DNA of 64,000 nucleotides from NCBI GenBank assembly GCA_965249045.1, contig OZ252213.1, forward strand, positions 372,001 to 436,000, read 5' to 3'. Below are positions 44,150 to 52,396 of the stretch, in pieces (the stretch's first letter is position 1; every line of letters begins with the position of its first letter). A program made the translations under genes and the position numbers. Source of the DNA: Nemesobacter sp965249045. Its GTDB lineage: Bacteria; Desulfobacterota_D; UBA1144; Nemesobacterales; Nemesobacteraceae. The notes beneath the pieces were generated by a model. The model searched no databases. It was not told the DNA's origin and was given only the letters and a program-made list of their open reading frames with translations.

Positions 44150-45856
44150 CCTGAGCTTGAGCCCGCTTTTGTGCCTGTCCCAGGTGGAATCCGATATGTT
44201 TTTAAGTTCTGAAACCGCTATTTTCTGCGTTGAGGTGAGCGGAAACTCCTCATAGACTTCAATGAACCTAGGAACCATGGCCACCATGACCTTCTCGGCC
44301 ATCCACTCGCAGAATTCCACGGGATCAAAGTCCGCTCCTTCCTTAAGTATCAAGTTAAGCTTGATCTCGTCATCCGATATGTCGGGCAGTCTCAGGCCTA
44401 CGGCCACAGCCTCCCGAACGGAAGGGTATTCCTCCGAGACGTCGGCCACGGCTACCGGATCCACATTTTCTCCCGAAACGCGTATCCTGCTGTAGCGGCC
44501 CATGAAGTAGTATCTGCCGTCGGTTCCCACGGCGAACAGATCATCTGAATTGAAAAAGCCCTGATCGTCAAAAGCGTTTTTCGTTCTTTTCTCATCCTTG
44601 AAATATTCATCGAGGGTCGTGTGCGGAACTAAGGGCTTTATGAAAAGAAGTCCTTTTTCCTCCTCGGCTGGAGCAGGGTTTTTATCCACGTCCCAGAACT
44701 TTTCCATGATTTCATCTGTGTTCTGGGGATCCCTTATTTCAAGGTGGTATCCCTCAACGGGAAATCCGCAGGAACTGGGTTCCTCATCCTCGGGATCTTT
44801 CCAGAGCGGCATCCCCATCTCAGTCGATCCGTAGCCTTCCACTATCTTGGTGTTAAACCTTTCCTCGAACTCGCGAAGCTTTTTCGGCGCGGGCCCAGAA
44901 AGCATCATCCTTATTCCGTGCTTTGAATCCCACTCCGATAGAGGAGAAGCCCAGATGTACTCGGGCACCGCCCCCAGCATGTTCGCCCCGGTCGCCCCGC
45001 AGCCAGCTGCCCACTTCCAGAAATTGGAAGCGGAGAATCTCGAGAAGAAAACAGCGGAACCACCAACGGCTATCGAGACGAAAAGACACATCGCCTGGGC
45101 GTTTGCGTGTCCCAGGGAAAGAACCGTCATCAAAACGTCCTCGCTTCTGAGTCCCTGCTGCTGTATGAAGGAGCGGACCGTCATGATCACTCCCCCGTGA
45201 TCGCGGATAACGCCCTTGGGCATCCCAGTGGTGCCGGAAGTGAACATGCACCTTTCCTTGTCGGCTATCGTCACGTCGATTCCGGGGTTTTCGGATGAGT
45301 ACTGCTCGAAAACGGAAAAAGGAAGCGCCTTTATGCCCCCGATGTCCGCCGGAACTTCGCCTGAGACAAGGAAAATCGCCTCAAGGTTTTCAAGCTTGTC
45401 CGCTATTTCACTTATGTAAGGAAGGCTCTGGGTGTCGACCACGAGCACCCGCATCTCAGAATAGTTTATTACGTAAGCAAGCCTATCACCTTTCTCATCT
45501 TTGTTTATCGGAACCTGGACGCCGCCTGACTTGTGCGTAGCGATAATCGATATGACGTATTCGGAACAGTTGAGCATATACATGCCGACCTTATCCCCTT
45601 TTTTTATGCCAAATTCCCCGACAAAACCGTTTGCCACCTTGTTCGCCCAGGTGTTGGTTTCCTCGTAGCTGTAGCTTTCCACCACATTGCCGTCCGAATC
45701 CCCGAGGCTGAACATCGTTTTTTCGGGGTAGGATTCTGCTCCTGCTTCAAGATACCTCGTTATAGGAAGCCATTTCTCGGTGTCGTCTAAGGGACCGTTG
45801 GGAAGAGTCCCTTTCCCTACGTATTTTTCGTTCCTCGGACGCAAAGGCAGTTTCAT
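44138..45856 (-). CDS. AMP-dependent acyl-CoA ligase, paralogue
   Basis: A 572-residue enzyme closely related to the one at 41294-43015: the same MFTSGTTGMPKGV, EGYGSTEMGM and GRYYFMGRYSRIRVSGEN motifs and the same C-terminal SGLKLRSRK. I chose the ATG at 45856, which has AGAGGAAAAA directly before it; 17 residues further upstream lack family character. The paralogues may use different acyl chains. The antiporter gene lies between them, so the duplication was followed by insertion of, or rearrangement around, that gene. Confidence 0.88.
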   Translation of the reverse strand: MKLPLRPRNEKYVGKGTLPNGPLDDTEKWLPITRYLEAGAESYPEKTMFSLGDSDGNVVESYSYEETNTWANKVANGFVGEFGIKKGDKVGMYMLNCSEYVISIIATHKSGGVQVPINKDEKGDRLAYVINYSEMRVLVVDTQSLPYISEIADKLENLEAIFLVSGEVPADIGGIKALPFSVFEQYSSENPGIDVTIADKERCMFTSGTTGMPKGVIRDHGGVIMTVRSFIQQQGLRSEDVLMTVLSLGHANAQAMCLFVSIAVGGSAVFFSRFSASNFWKWAAGCGATGANMLGAVPEYIWASPLSEWDSKHGIRMMLSGPAPKKLREFEERFNTKIVEGYGSTEMGMPLWKDPEDEEPSSCGFPVEGYHLEIRDPQNTDEIMEKFWDVDKNPAPAEEEKGLLFIKPLVPHTTLDEYFKDEKRTKNAFDDQGFFNSDDLFAVGTDGRYYFMGRYSRIRVSGENVDPVAVADVSEEYPSVREAVAVGLRLPDISDDEIKLNLILKEGADFDPVEFCEWMAEKVMVAMVPRFIEVYEEFPLTSTQKIAVSELKNISDSTWDRHKSGLKLRSRK

Positions 45857-46220
45857 TTTTTTCCTCTTACGTATTTTGGTTTCAGAATATAAGTTGCCGG
45901 TTTTCAACCGCCGTTCATTCTGATCGTCCTAGTTTACCTGAAAAAAAGTGGCTAACGGGGCCCCATGTCCATACACTTGCTTGGACATTCTTGGACATTA
46001 CAAAGAGAGGGTAATTGACAAGAAATATTGCCCGAAAAGCTTGACTAGACGCCAAAAAAACCTCGTCTAAATTCCGTACAATCTGAAAATACTACTTTCA
46101 GATTGTACGGAAAACCCCGGTAATTTGAATTCATTGGCTTTCTCAGGGCAATGCGTCATCCTAATTGCAGGTTTACAGAGAAGTTTTAATCCCCCGCTTT
46201 CAGGGTAAGAGGTTCAGAAA
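45857..46220. other. Intergenic region with several repeats, no gene
   Basis: This 364-base stretch between trpG and the acyl-CoA ligase gene holds no gene I can support. It has ATGTCCA (45965-45971) inverted against TGGACAT (45982-45988), a second TGGACAT at 45992-45998, a TAGACG/CGTCTA pair (46046-46069), and the perfect 17-bp repeat listed separately. The base composition is lower in G+C than its neighbours. Confidence 0.5.
46072..46112. repeat. Perfect 17-bp inverted repeat with 7-base loop
   Basis: TTCCGTACAATCTGAAA (46072-46088) is followed after ATACTAC by its exact reverse complement TTTCAGATTGTACGGAA (46096-46112). No run of T follows on either strand, so it is not a typical terminator. 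It could be a strong RNA hairpin, an operator, or a remnant of a small mobile element. Confidence 0.8.
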
Positions 46221-46811
46221 TCACCCGTAGAAGTCAATAAAGTTTCTGAGAAGGTCTTTCCCGCATTCGGTAAGAATAGACTCAGGATGGAACTGCACGC
46301 CTTCAACGGGAAATTCTTTGTGCCTTATCCCCATGATTTCACCTTCCTCGGTCCAAGCGGAAATCTCGAATTCGGGCGGAAGAGACTCCTCTTCAACGAG
46401 AAGCGAATGGTATCTTGTAGCCTCAAAAGGATTCGGGAGATCACGGAAAGAGGTTTTTCCGTCATGGATAATCGGGGAGGTTTTTCCGTGTAAAAGTCTT
46501 TCAGCCCGGACTATGTTTGCCCCGTATGCGTAGCCCACCGCCTGGTGGCCAAGGCAGACGCCTAGGATGGGTTTTTTTCCGACGTACCTTTTTATTATGT
46601 CAACCGAAAGCCCTGCTTCTTTGGGAGTGCAGGGCCCAGGCGAAACCACTATCATGTCGGGGTCAAGGTCATCCACGAAATCAAAATCAAGGCAGTCATT
46701 TCTCCTCACCTCAACCTGCTGGCCGAGTTCGCCTAAGTAGTGAACCAAGTTGTAGGTAAAAGAATCATAATTATCGATCATCAAAATCGTCTTCTTTTTC
46801 CCTTTGGTCAT
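46221..46811 (-). CDS. trpG: Anthranilate synthase, glutamine amidotransferase component
   Basis: A 196-residue class I glutamine amidotransferase. It has DNYDSFTYNLVHYLGELG at the start, VSPGPCTPKEAG, catalytic Cys in ILGVCLGHQAVG, and His and Glu in VEGVQFHPESILT. It supplies ammonia to TrpE; it might also serve PabB. Its ATG overlaps the trpE stop by one base (TGATG). Confidence 0.93.
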   Translation of the reverse strand: MTKGKKKTILMIDNYDSFTYNLVHYLGELGQQVEVRRNDCLDFDFVDDLDPDMIVVSPGPCTPKEAGLSVDIIKRYVGKKPILGVCLGHQAVGYAYGANIVRAERLLHGKTSPIIHDGKTSFRDLPNPFEATRYHSLLVEEESLPPEFEISAWTEEGEIMGIRHKEFPVEGVQFHPESILTECGKDLLRNFIDFYG

Positions 46812-48298
46812 CAGAGTCCGCCCTCCGCCAACTCAACGGATTTCACCAAGGCCTTTACCTTATTAACCGTTTCCTGGTACTCGGTTTCCGGGTTTGAATC
46901 GGCCACTATGCCGGCCCCGGCCTGTATGTAGATTTCACCGTCTTTTATCACGAATGTTCTTATGGTTATGCAGCTGTCCATGTTGCCCGAGAAACTGAAG
47001 TAGCAAACGCAGCCCCCGTAGGCTCCCCTCGTTCCCGGTTCGGTCTCTTCGATTATTTCCATCGCCCTTACTTTTGGTGCTCCTGAAAGTGTGCCCGCAG
47101 GAAAAGTCGCCTTTATAACGTCAAAGGCATCGGCCCCTTCGGCAAGCAGGGCCCTTACGTTAGAAACTATATGCATCACGTGGGAATATCTCTCCACAAT
47201 CATGAACTCGTCAACCCTTACCGAACCCGTCTCGGATACCCTTCCCAGATCGTTTCTCGCGAGGTCGACCAGCATTATGTGTTCAGCCCTTTCCTTGGGA
47301 TCCGCGATGAGTTCGTCTGCAAGGCCGTCGTCCTCGGAAACGGTTTTTCCCCTAGGCCTGGTCCCGGCTATCGGGCGACTCGCGATTCTTTTCCCCTCAA
47401 CCCTCACCATGACCTCGGGAGAGGACCCGGTAAGTATCTCATCGCCCATCCTGAGGTAAAACATGTACGGCGAGGGATTAAGTATCCTAAGCGCCCTGTA
47501 GAGATCAAAAGGGTCTACCCTGAGATCCGTTTTCCACCTCTGTGATATAACCGCCTGTATTATGTCCCCCGATTTTATATATTCTTTCGTTCTCAGAACC
47601 GCTTCTTTGAACTGCGCGGGTTCGAAATTGGACTCAAGCTTGAATTCTTCCTCGGTATCGTCTGGAGAAAGATTGTCAGAAAACGTCGCAACAACGGAAT
47701 TTCTAAGCCTGTCTTTTAGTTGGGCTATTTTCGCCAGGGATTTTTCATACTGCTCTCTCGCATCGTTTATGTCGGGAACATAGGCATTTGAAATGATTTT
47801 TACCTTGCTCGTGACGTTATCGAATGCCAAAACTGTATCCATGACCATGTAAATGGAATCCCAGAGCTTGAGATCATCAGGTGAAGTGTCGGGAATGTTC
47901 TCGATAAATCTGACCATGTCGTAACCGAAATAACCGACTGCTCCCCCATGAAATCTCGGCAGGTCCTCGGAGGAAACCGGCTTGTAGCACGAAAGCAGGT
48001 CCCTTAAGACCAAAATTGGATCACCCGTTAGCGTTTCGGATTCCCCGTCCGAGCGTATTATCTCGACGTTTCGGCCCTTTGAGCGGAGAACTATCGAGGG
48101 GGCTATGCCCAAGAAGCTGTAGCGCGCCCACTTGTCTCCCCCCTCTACGCTTTCAAAAAGAAAAGAGTAATCGGATGAGTCTATCTTTTTGAAAACCGAA
48201 ACCGGGGTATCATAATCGGCCAAAAACTCCTCCCACACAGGCACAAGATTCCCGCGTTTGAGGTTTTCGAGGAACTGCTCGTAGGAGGGAGAAATCAT
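46811..48298 (-). CDS. trpE: Anthranilate synthase component I
   Basis: TrpE makes anthranilate from chorismate for tryptophan. The 495-residue protein has PIAGTRPRGKT, DLARNDLGRVS, GTLSGAPKVRAMEIIEE and QAGAGIVADSNPE from the chorismate-binding domain, and the N-terminal domain with PFEFLG-like inhibitor region. An in-frame TTG at 48334 could extend it by 12 residues, but the protein is conserved from about residue 3 of the ATG at 48298. No other trp genes follow, and I see no leader peptide. Confidence 0.93.
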   Translation of the reverse strand: MISPSYEQFLENLKRGNLVPVWEEFLADYDTPVSVFKKIDSSDYSFLFESVEGGDKWARYSFLGIAPSIVLRSKGRNVEIIRSDGESETLTGDPILVLRDLLSCYKPVSSEDLPRFHGGAVGYFGYDMVRFIENIPDTSPDDLKLWDSIYMVMDTVLAFDNVTSKVKIISNAYVPDINDAREQYEKSLAKIAQLKDRLRNSVVATFSDNLSPDDTEEEFKLESNFEPAQFKEAVLRTKEYIKSGDIIQAVISQRWKTDLRVDPFDLYRALRILNPSPYMFYLRMGDEILTGSSPEVMVRVEGKRIASRPIAGTRPRGKTVSEDDGLADELIADPKERAEHIMLVDLARNDLGRVSETGSVRVDEFMIVERYSHVMHIVSNVRALLAEGADAFDVIKATFPAGTLSGAPKVRAMEIIEETEPGTRGAYGGCVCYFSFSGNMDSCITIRTFVIKDGEIYIQAGAGIVADSNPETEYQETVNKVKALVKSVELAEGGL

Positions 48299-48405
48299 GA
48301 AAGGAAATGATAAGACTCGAAAAACTAAAGTCAAGAAGGACGCCTTTTATAAATCACCGGGGACATTATAATTAAGGTCTTAAAAAATAATGGAGCGCAT
48401 TAACA

Positions 48406-49767
48406 TTGATTCTCGATAAAGCGATATTCAGAGAGTACGACATAAGGGGCATAGCGGGCGAGAGCATCACCGAAGAGGTAGTCGAGAGAATCGGAAAGGC
48501 CTACGGAAGCATGATAGCCGAGGCAGGCGGCACGGAGGTTTCCGTGGGATACGACTGCAGAAAATCCTCTCCCTCCTTTCGCGACGCCCTTTGCCAAGGA
48601 ATAAATTCAACCGGCGTGGACGTGATTGATATCGGAATGGTAACTACTCCCATGGTTTATTTCTCCACCTTCGCATCAGGCGTTGACGGCGGGGTGATGG
48701 TGACGGCAAGTCACAATCCCTCCCAGTATAACGGGCTTAAATTGTGCGTAGGCCAGAACTCCCTTTTCGGCAAGGGCATACAGGAGATAAGAAGATCTGT
48801 TGAAAAAGGAAAATTCAAAACAGGGAAAGGGGAAACAAGACAGACGGATATAACTGAACAATACCTGGAATTTTTTGAGCAGAACCTTGACATAAAACCG
48901 GGGATAAGGGTCGCCGCCGACGGCGGTAACGGAACTGCCGGGGTCGCCTGCCCGCAGATACTCAAGAGATTCGGCTGCGAGCTTCACGAGCTTTATATGG
49001 ACCCCGACGGAGATTTCCCGAACCACCACCCGGATCCCACAGTCGAGGAGAATCTCTCGGACATAAAGAAAAAGGTCGTGGAAGCCGGCCTTGACGTGGG
49101 TTTGGCGTTTGACGGGGACGCGGACAGGATAAGAATTGTCGACGAACGGGGAAACTCGATGAGCGGTGACATGCTGCTTCTCGTTTATTCGCTTGACCTT
49201 CTCAAAACGAATCCGGGAGCAACCATAATAGGAGACGTTAAATGCTCAGGGAATCTTTTCACCAAGATACGGGAAGCTGGCGGAAATCCCATCATGTGGA
49301 AAACGGGTCACTCGGTGATCAAGGACAAGATGAAAAGGGAAAACGCCGAGCTTGGGGGAGAGATGAGCGGTCATATCTTCTTTAAAAACAGGTTTTTCGG
49401 ATACGACGACGCTCTATACGCGGGACTTCGGTTTCTCGAAATTCTCTCGAAAACGGGCAAAAAAGCATCGGAACTGCTTTCAGGACTCCCAAAGACTTTC
49501 GCGACTCCAGAGATAAGAATCGACTGTCCCGACGAAATCAAGTTCCAAGTAACAGAAGTAGTAAAGAAAAAGCTCGGAGAGAAAAACGAAGTAATTGACA
49601 TAGACGGAGTCAGGGTTGAGTACCCAGACGGCTGGGGACTCTTGCGTGCATCTAACACCCAGCCAGCCCTTGTGCTTCGGTTTGAAGCTCAGACGGAACC
49701 AAGGCTCGCGGAAATAAGGGAAACCGTGGAGAGGACGCTTAAGGAAACGATCGCCGAGATTGGCTGA
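48406..49767 (+). CDS. Phosphomannomutase/phosphoglucomutase
   Basis: A 453-residue phosphohexose mutase with the phosphoserine loop TASHNPSQYNGLK, the metal loop AFDGDADRIRI and the sugar loop GGEMSGHIFF, and the C-terminal phosphate-binding RASNTQPALVLRFE. It interconverts 1- and 6-phosphates of mannose or glucose for cell-surface sugars. The TTG start at 48406 has GGAG ten bases before. A TATAAT-containing stretch is at 48367-48372. Confidence 0.92.
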   Translation: MILDKAIFREYDIRGIAGESITEEVVERIGKAYGSMIAEAGGTEVSVGYDCRKSSPSFRDALCQGINSTGVDVIDIGMVTTPMVYFSTFASGVDGGVMVTASHNPSQYNGLKLCVGQNSLFGKGIQEIRRSVEKGKFKTGKGETRQTDITEQYLEFFEQNLDIKPGIRVAADGGNGTAGVACPQILKRFGCELHELYMDPDGDFPNHHPDPTVEENLSDIKKKVVEAGLDVGLAFDGDADRIRIVDERGNSMSGDMLLLVYSLDLLKTNPGATIIGDVKCSGNLFTKIREAGGNPIMWKTGHSVIKDKMKRENAELGGEMSGHIFFKNRFFGYDDALYAGLRFLEILSKTGKKASELLSGLPKTFATPEIRIDCPDEIKFQVTEVVKKKLGEKNEVIDIDGVRVEYPDGWGLLRASNTQPALVLRFEAQTEPRLAEIRETVERTLKETIAEIG

Positions 49768-50175
49768 TCAGGAACACTCTCTTACCGGGATAAACTTGTA
49801 GGAACTGATATCCGACCCGTCAGGCGCCATCTTTATCACCCCGACCGTAACGGCCATCTCCTCGCCGAACTCAAGAGAGTCGGGATCCTCAGTTTCAATC
49901 TGCGCCATGACTCTTACGCCTTCTGGAAAATCGACAAGAGCGAGAACGTAGGGCACCTTGAATTCCGGCATGCTTCTTCTCACGACCGTAAAGGAATGCA
50001 GAACGCCTGTGGGGCTGAGAAATTTCTCCTCTATGTCGTCTGTAAAACTCACGGGATCCGCGAGGTATCTTGGAAAGGTCCAGTTGTCGGATTCCTTGCA
50101 GTAACCCGCGATCAGCCTCACTCTGCCCTCATCGTCCGTTGTAAACAAATCCTGTCTGAAAAGATTTTCGCTCAT
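49768..50175 (-). CDS. OB-fold/DUF35-type acyl-CoA-associated protein
   Basis: A 135-residue protein of the DUF35/OB-fold zinc-ribbon family, often paired with thiolases or acyl-CoA dehydrogenases. The N-terminal part (GRVRLIAGYCKESDNWTFPR) is where four zinc-binding Cys normally lie; only one Cys remains, so the zinc site is probably lost. The C-terminal OB-fold (VLHSFTVVRRSMPEFKVPYVLALVDFPEGVRVMAQ) is intact. No thiolase is adjacent. It has a promoter and a palindromic operator directly upstream. Confidence 0.8.
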   Translation of the reverse strand: MSENLFRQDLFTTDDEGRVRLIAGYCKESDNWTFPRYLADPVSFTDDIEEKFLSPTGVLHSFTVVRRSMPEFKVPYVLALVDFPEGVRVMAQIETEDPDSLEFGEEMAVTVGVIKMAPDGSDISSYKFIPVRECS

Positions 50176-50188
50176 GACACCCTCTCCT

Positions 50189-50202
50189 TAAACGATCGTT
50201 TA
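50189..50202. promoter_or_regulatory. Palindromic operator before the DUF35 gene
   Basis: TAAACGATCGTTTA is a perfect 14-bp palindrome, 14 bases before the DUF35 start codon and just downstream of its predicted promoter. The shape is like TetR-family operators. No regulator gene is adjacent, so it would be controlled from elsewhere. Confidence 0.55.
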
Positions 50203-50214
50203 GCGTGAAGGGAA

Positions 50215-50242
50215 ATTATATACAACTGAAAACAGTTTTCAA
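50215..50242 (-). promoter_or_regulatory. Promoter of the DUF35 gene with overlapping palindrome
   Basis: On the minus strand, TTGAAA (50237-50242), a 16-base spacer and TATAAT (50215-50220) predict a start near 50208, just before the palindromic operator. TGAAAACAGTTTTCA (50227-50241) is itself a perfect palindrome spanning the -35 edge. Confidence 0.65.
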
Positions 50243-50315
50243 TTCCCGCAAACCCCGCGCCGGAGAAGCCAGCGTCGGGTTTGTAAAAAAACGGGCGAAT
50301 TTGTAGAATCCTTAC

Positions 50316-51110
50316 GTGCCGGAAAAAATCCCAAGAGCGCTAACTGTCGCCGGGTCCGATTCAAGCGGAGGGGCGGGAATCCAGGCGGACCTCAAAACTT
50401 TTACCACACTTGGAGTGTACGGACTTTCCGTGCTCACCTCCGTTACCGCCCAGAACACCTTGGAAGTAAGCGGCATGCATGACCTGCCGGAGCAGTTCGT
50501 GGGGCTCCAGTTCGACGCCGTGATGAACGACATAGGCTGCGACGCGGCAAAGCTCGGGATGCTTTCCAATGAAAAAATCGTCGAGACGGTAGCTGAGAAA
50601 ATAGACCGGTACGGAATCGAAAAACTCGTTGTCGACCCCGTAATGCGTTCAAAAGACGGAACCGCTCTTTTAAGAAACTCCACGGGACTTCTACGAGAAG
50701 AGATTATCCCAAGGGCACTTATAGTGACTCCCAACATACCCGAGGCGGAAATACTGAGCTCGGTGAGTATAAGCAACATAAGCGATATGAAAACCGCCGC
50801 CGAAAAAATCCACTCGCTCGGAGCAAAGACGGTTCTCATAAAAGGGGGACATCTTGGCAGAGACTATCCTGCAACCGATGTTTTCTTCGACGGGGAGAAG
50901 TTTGAAGAACTGGTTTGTGAGAGAATCGAAACGAAAAACACTCACGGAACCGGCTGCACTTTTTCGGCGGCCGTATGCGCTTTTCTGGCAAAGGGAATGT
51001 CTCTTTCGGTTTCAGTCAGAAATTCGAAAACCTTTGTCACAGAGGCGATCAGAAACTCTCTGGAAATAGGAAAGGGCAGCGGGCCCCTTAATCACTTCGG
51101 GAAAACCTGA
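50316..51110 (+). CDS. thiD: Hydroxymethylpyrimidine/phosphomethylpyrimidine kinase
   Basis: ThiD phosphorylates HMP in thiamine synthesis. The 264-residue protein starts with ALTVAGSDSSGGAGIQADL and has VDPVMRSKDGTALL, VTPNIPEAEIL, KGGH and the catalytic anion hole NTHGTGCTFSAAV. The start is GTG at 50316. TTGTAA (50281-50286), a 17-base spacer and TAGAAT (50304-50309) put the transcript start at or next to this codon and no binding site precedes it. No TPP riboswitch is seen. Confidence 0.93.
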   Translation: MPEKIPRALTVAGSDSSGGAGIQADLKTFTTLGVYGLSVLTSVTAQNTLEVSGMHDLPEQFVGLQFDAVMNDIGCDAAKLGMLSNEKIVETVAEKIDRYGIEKLVVDPVMRSKDGTALLRNSTGLLREEIIPRALIVTPNIPEAEILSSVSISNISDMKTAAEKIHSLGAKTVLIKGGHLGRDYPATDVFFDGEKFEELVCERIETKNTHGTGCTFSAAVCAFLAKGMSLSVSVRNSKTFVTEAIRNSLEIGKGSGPLNHFGKT

Positions 51111-51515
51111 AACTCTGCAGGGTTACCGTTTTAGTCCCTTGGTGAACCCCTGCGGTGACCTAAAGTTTTTCATATTCCCTGACCGAGGTTAACTGTGGTC
51201 GATAAAATACACCTTCGTACTCCAACTGTTCTCCGTTCTCGGCCATGACGCAGGGAGTATCAATAAGTGACAATTCGCTGACCTGCGCGGCGGGCAGATT
51301 GCCTTATTTCAGATTAATCAGGACGACTCCATTTCCCACAGCCGTTGAAAGTTTTTGTCAACCGATCCCCCATCTCCCTCGGCCGTCGCGTCAAACTCCG
51401 CATCGGCGTAAGCGGAAAATCCCCCCGATAAATCTGTTCAATATGGATTAACCCCCAAGAATCGATTATATTATGGCTTTTCCAGCCGATATCTTCCAAA
51501 GAAAGGAACCAGAAC
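51111..51515. other. Intergenic region after thiD, no gene recognised
   Basis: I find no gene that I can support. GCAGGGTTACC (51117-51127) can pair, with two bulges, with GGTGAACCCCTGC (51141-51153), a hairpin right after the thiD stop but lacking a T run. A 68-codon open frame (51245-51451) has no ribosome binding site and no family character. The end of the region must hold the folD promoter (TATATTA near 51468). Confidence 0.4.
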
Positions 51516-52373
51516 ATGTCTGAAATCATGGACGGCAGAAAGGTCTCCCAAGAGACTAAAAAGGAAATCATCAGAAAGACCAAAGAGCTTAAAGACCGCA
51601 CGGGAGTGGTGCCCGGTCTTGCCTCCGTTCTGGTCGGTAACGACCCCGCGTCCGAAATATACGTTAGAAACAAAAGAAGGGCGTGCGGGAAATGCGGGAT
51701 GCATTCAGAAGAATACAATCTTCCAGAAGAAATCACAGAAGATGAACTTCTTTCACTTATAGAACAGCTGAATCTAGATGAAAAAATCCACGGCATACTT
51801 GTACAGCTTCCCCTGCCGCCCCATATAGATTCCACAAAAGCGATAAGGAAACTGTCTCCAGACAAGGATGTTGACGGTTTTCATCCGGAGAACATGGGAA
51901 AGCTGTTCCAGGGAGAACCCAACCTCATTTCCTGCACACCGTACGGAATAGAAAAACTTCTTGATTATTACAACATAGAGATAGTCGGCAAACACGTAGT
52001 AGTCATCGGAAAAAGCAACATAGTTGGAAAACCCGCGGCGGCGGTGCTGCTTAACCGAGACGCTACCGTCACCATAGCGCATCTGGAATCGAAGGACCTG
52101 GAGTCTATAACCAAGATAGCAGACATTCTGGTGATAGCGATAGGAGACCCCCAGTTCATAAAAAAAGAGATGATAAAGGACGGGGCGGTGGTCATCGATG
52201 TCGGGATAAACAGGAATGAGGACGGAAAAATCGTCGGAGACGTAGATTTTGAAAACGTAAAGAAAAAAGCTTCCTACATAACGCCCGTGCCCGGAGGAGT
52301 CGGGCCGATGACCATAGCGATGCTGCTTTGGAACACGCTTGAGGCAGCACAAAGTTTTGCGGAAGGCAAATAG
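51516..52373 (+). CDS. folD: Methylene-THF dehydrogenase/cyclohydrolase
   Basis: FolD is bifunctional: it oxidises methylene-THF and opens methenyl-THF. The 285-residue protein has YVRNKRRACGKCGM (catalytic Lys), GILVQLPLPPHID, VVIGKSNIVGKPAAAVLL (NADP site) and the end signature PVPGGVGPMTIAMLL. AGGAA lies about nine bases before the ATG. It is convergent with folK, another folate gene. Confidence 0.96.
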   Translation: MSEIMDGRKVSQETKKEIIRKTKELKDRTGVVPGLASVLVGNDPASEIYVRNKRRACGKCGMHSEEYNLPEEITEDELLSLIEQLNLDEKIHGILVQLPLPPHIDSTKAIRKLSPDKDVDGFHPENMGKLFQGEPNLISCTPYGIEKLLDYYNIEIVGKHVVVIGKSNIVGKPAAAVLLNRDATVTIAHLESKDLESITKIADILVIAIGDPQFIKKEMIKDGAVVIDVGINRNEDGKIVGDVDFENVKKKASYITPVPGGVGPMTIAMLLWNTLEAAQSFAEGK

Positions 52374-52396
52374 AGCCGCTTGGGAAACCAGGGTCT

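Noticed and set aside
45982..45998. Repeated TTGGACATT as a CRISPR-like array
   Set aside because: Only two adjacent copies of nine bases, without spacers or cas genes.
48299..48405. Tryptophan leader peptide before trpE
   Set aside because: I found no short frame with clustered Trp codons or an attenuator hairpin in this gap.
50208..50315. TPP riboswitch before thiD
   Set aside because: No thi-box elements (CTGAGA, ACCTGATC) are present, and the promoter lies too close to the start codon.
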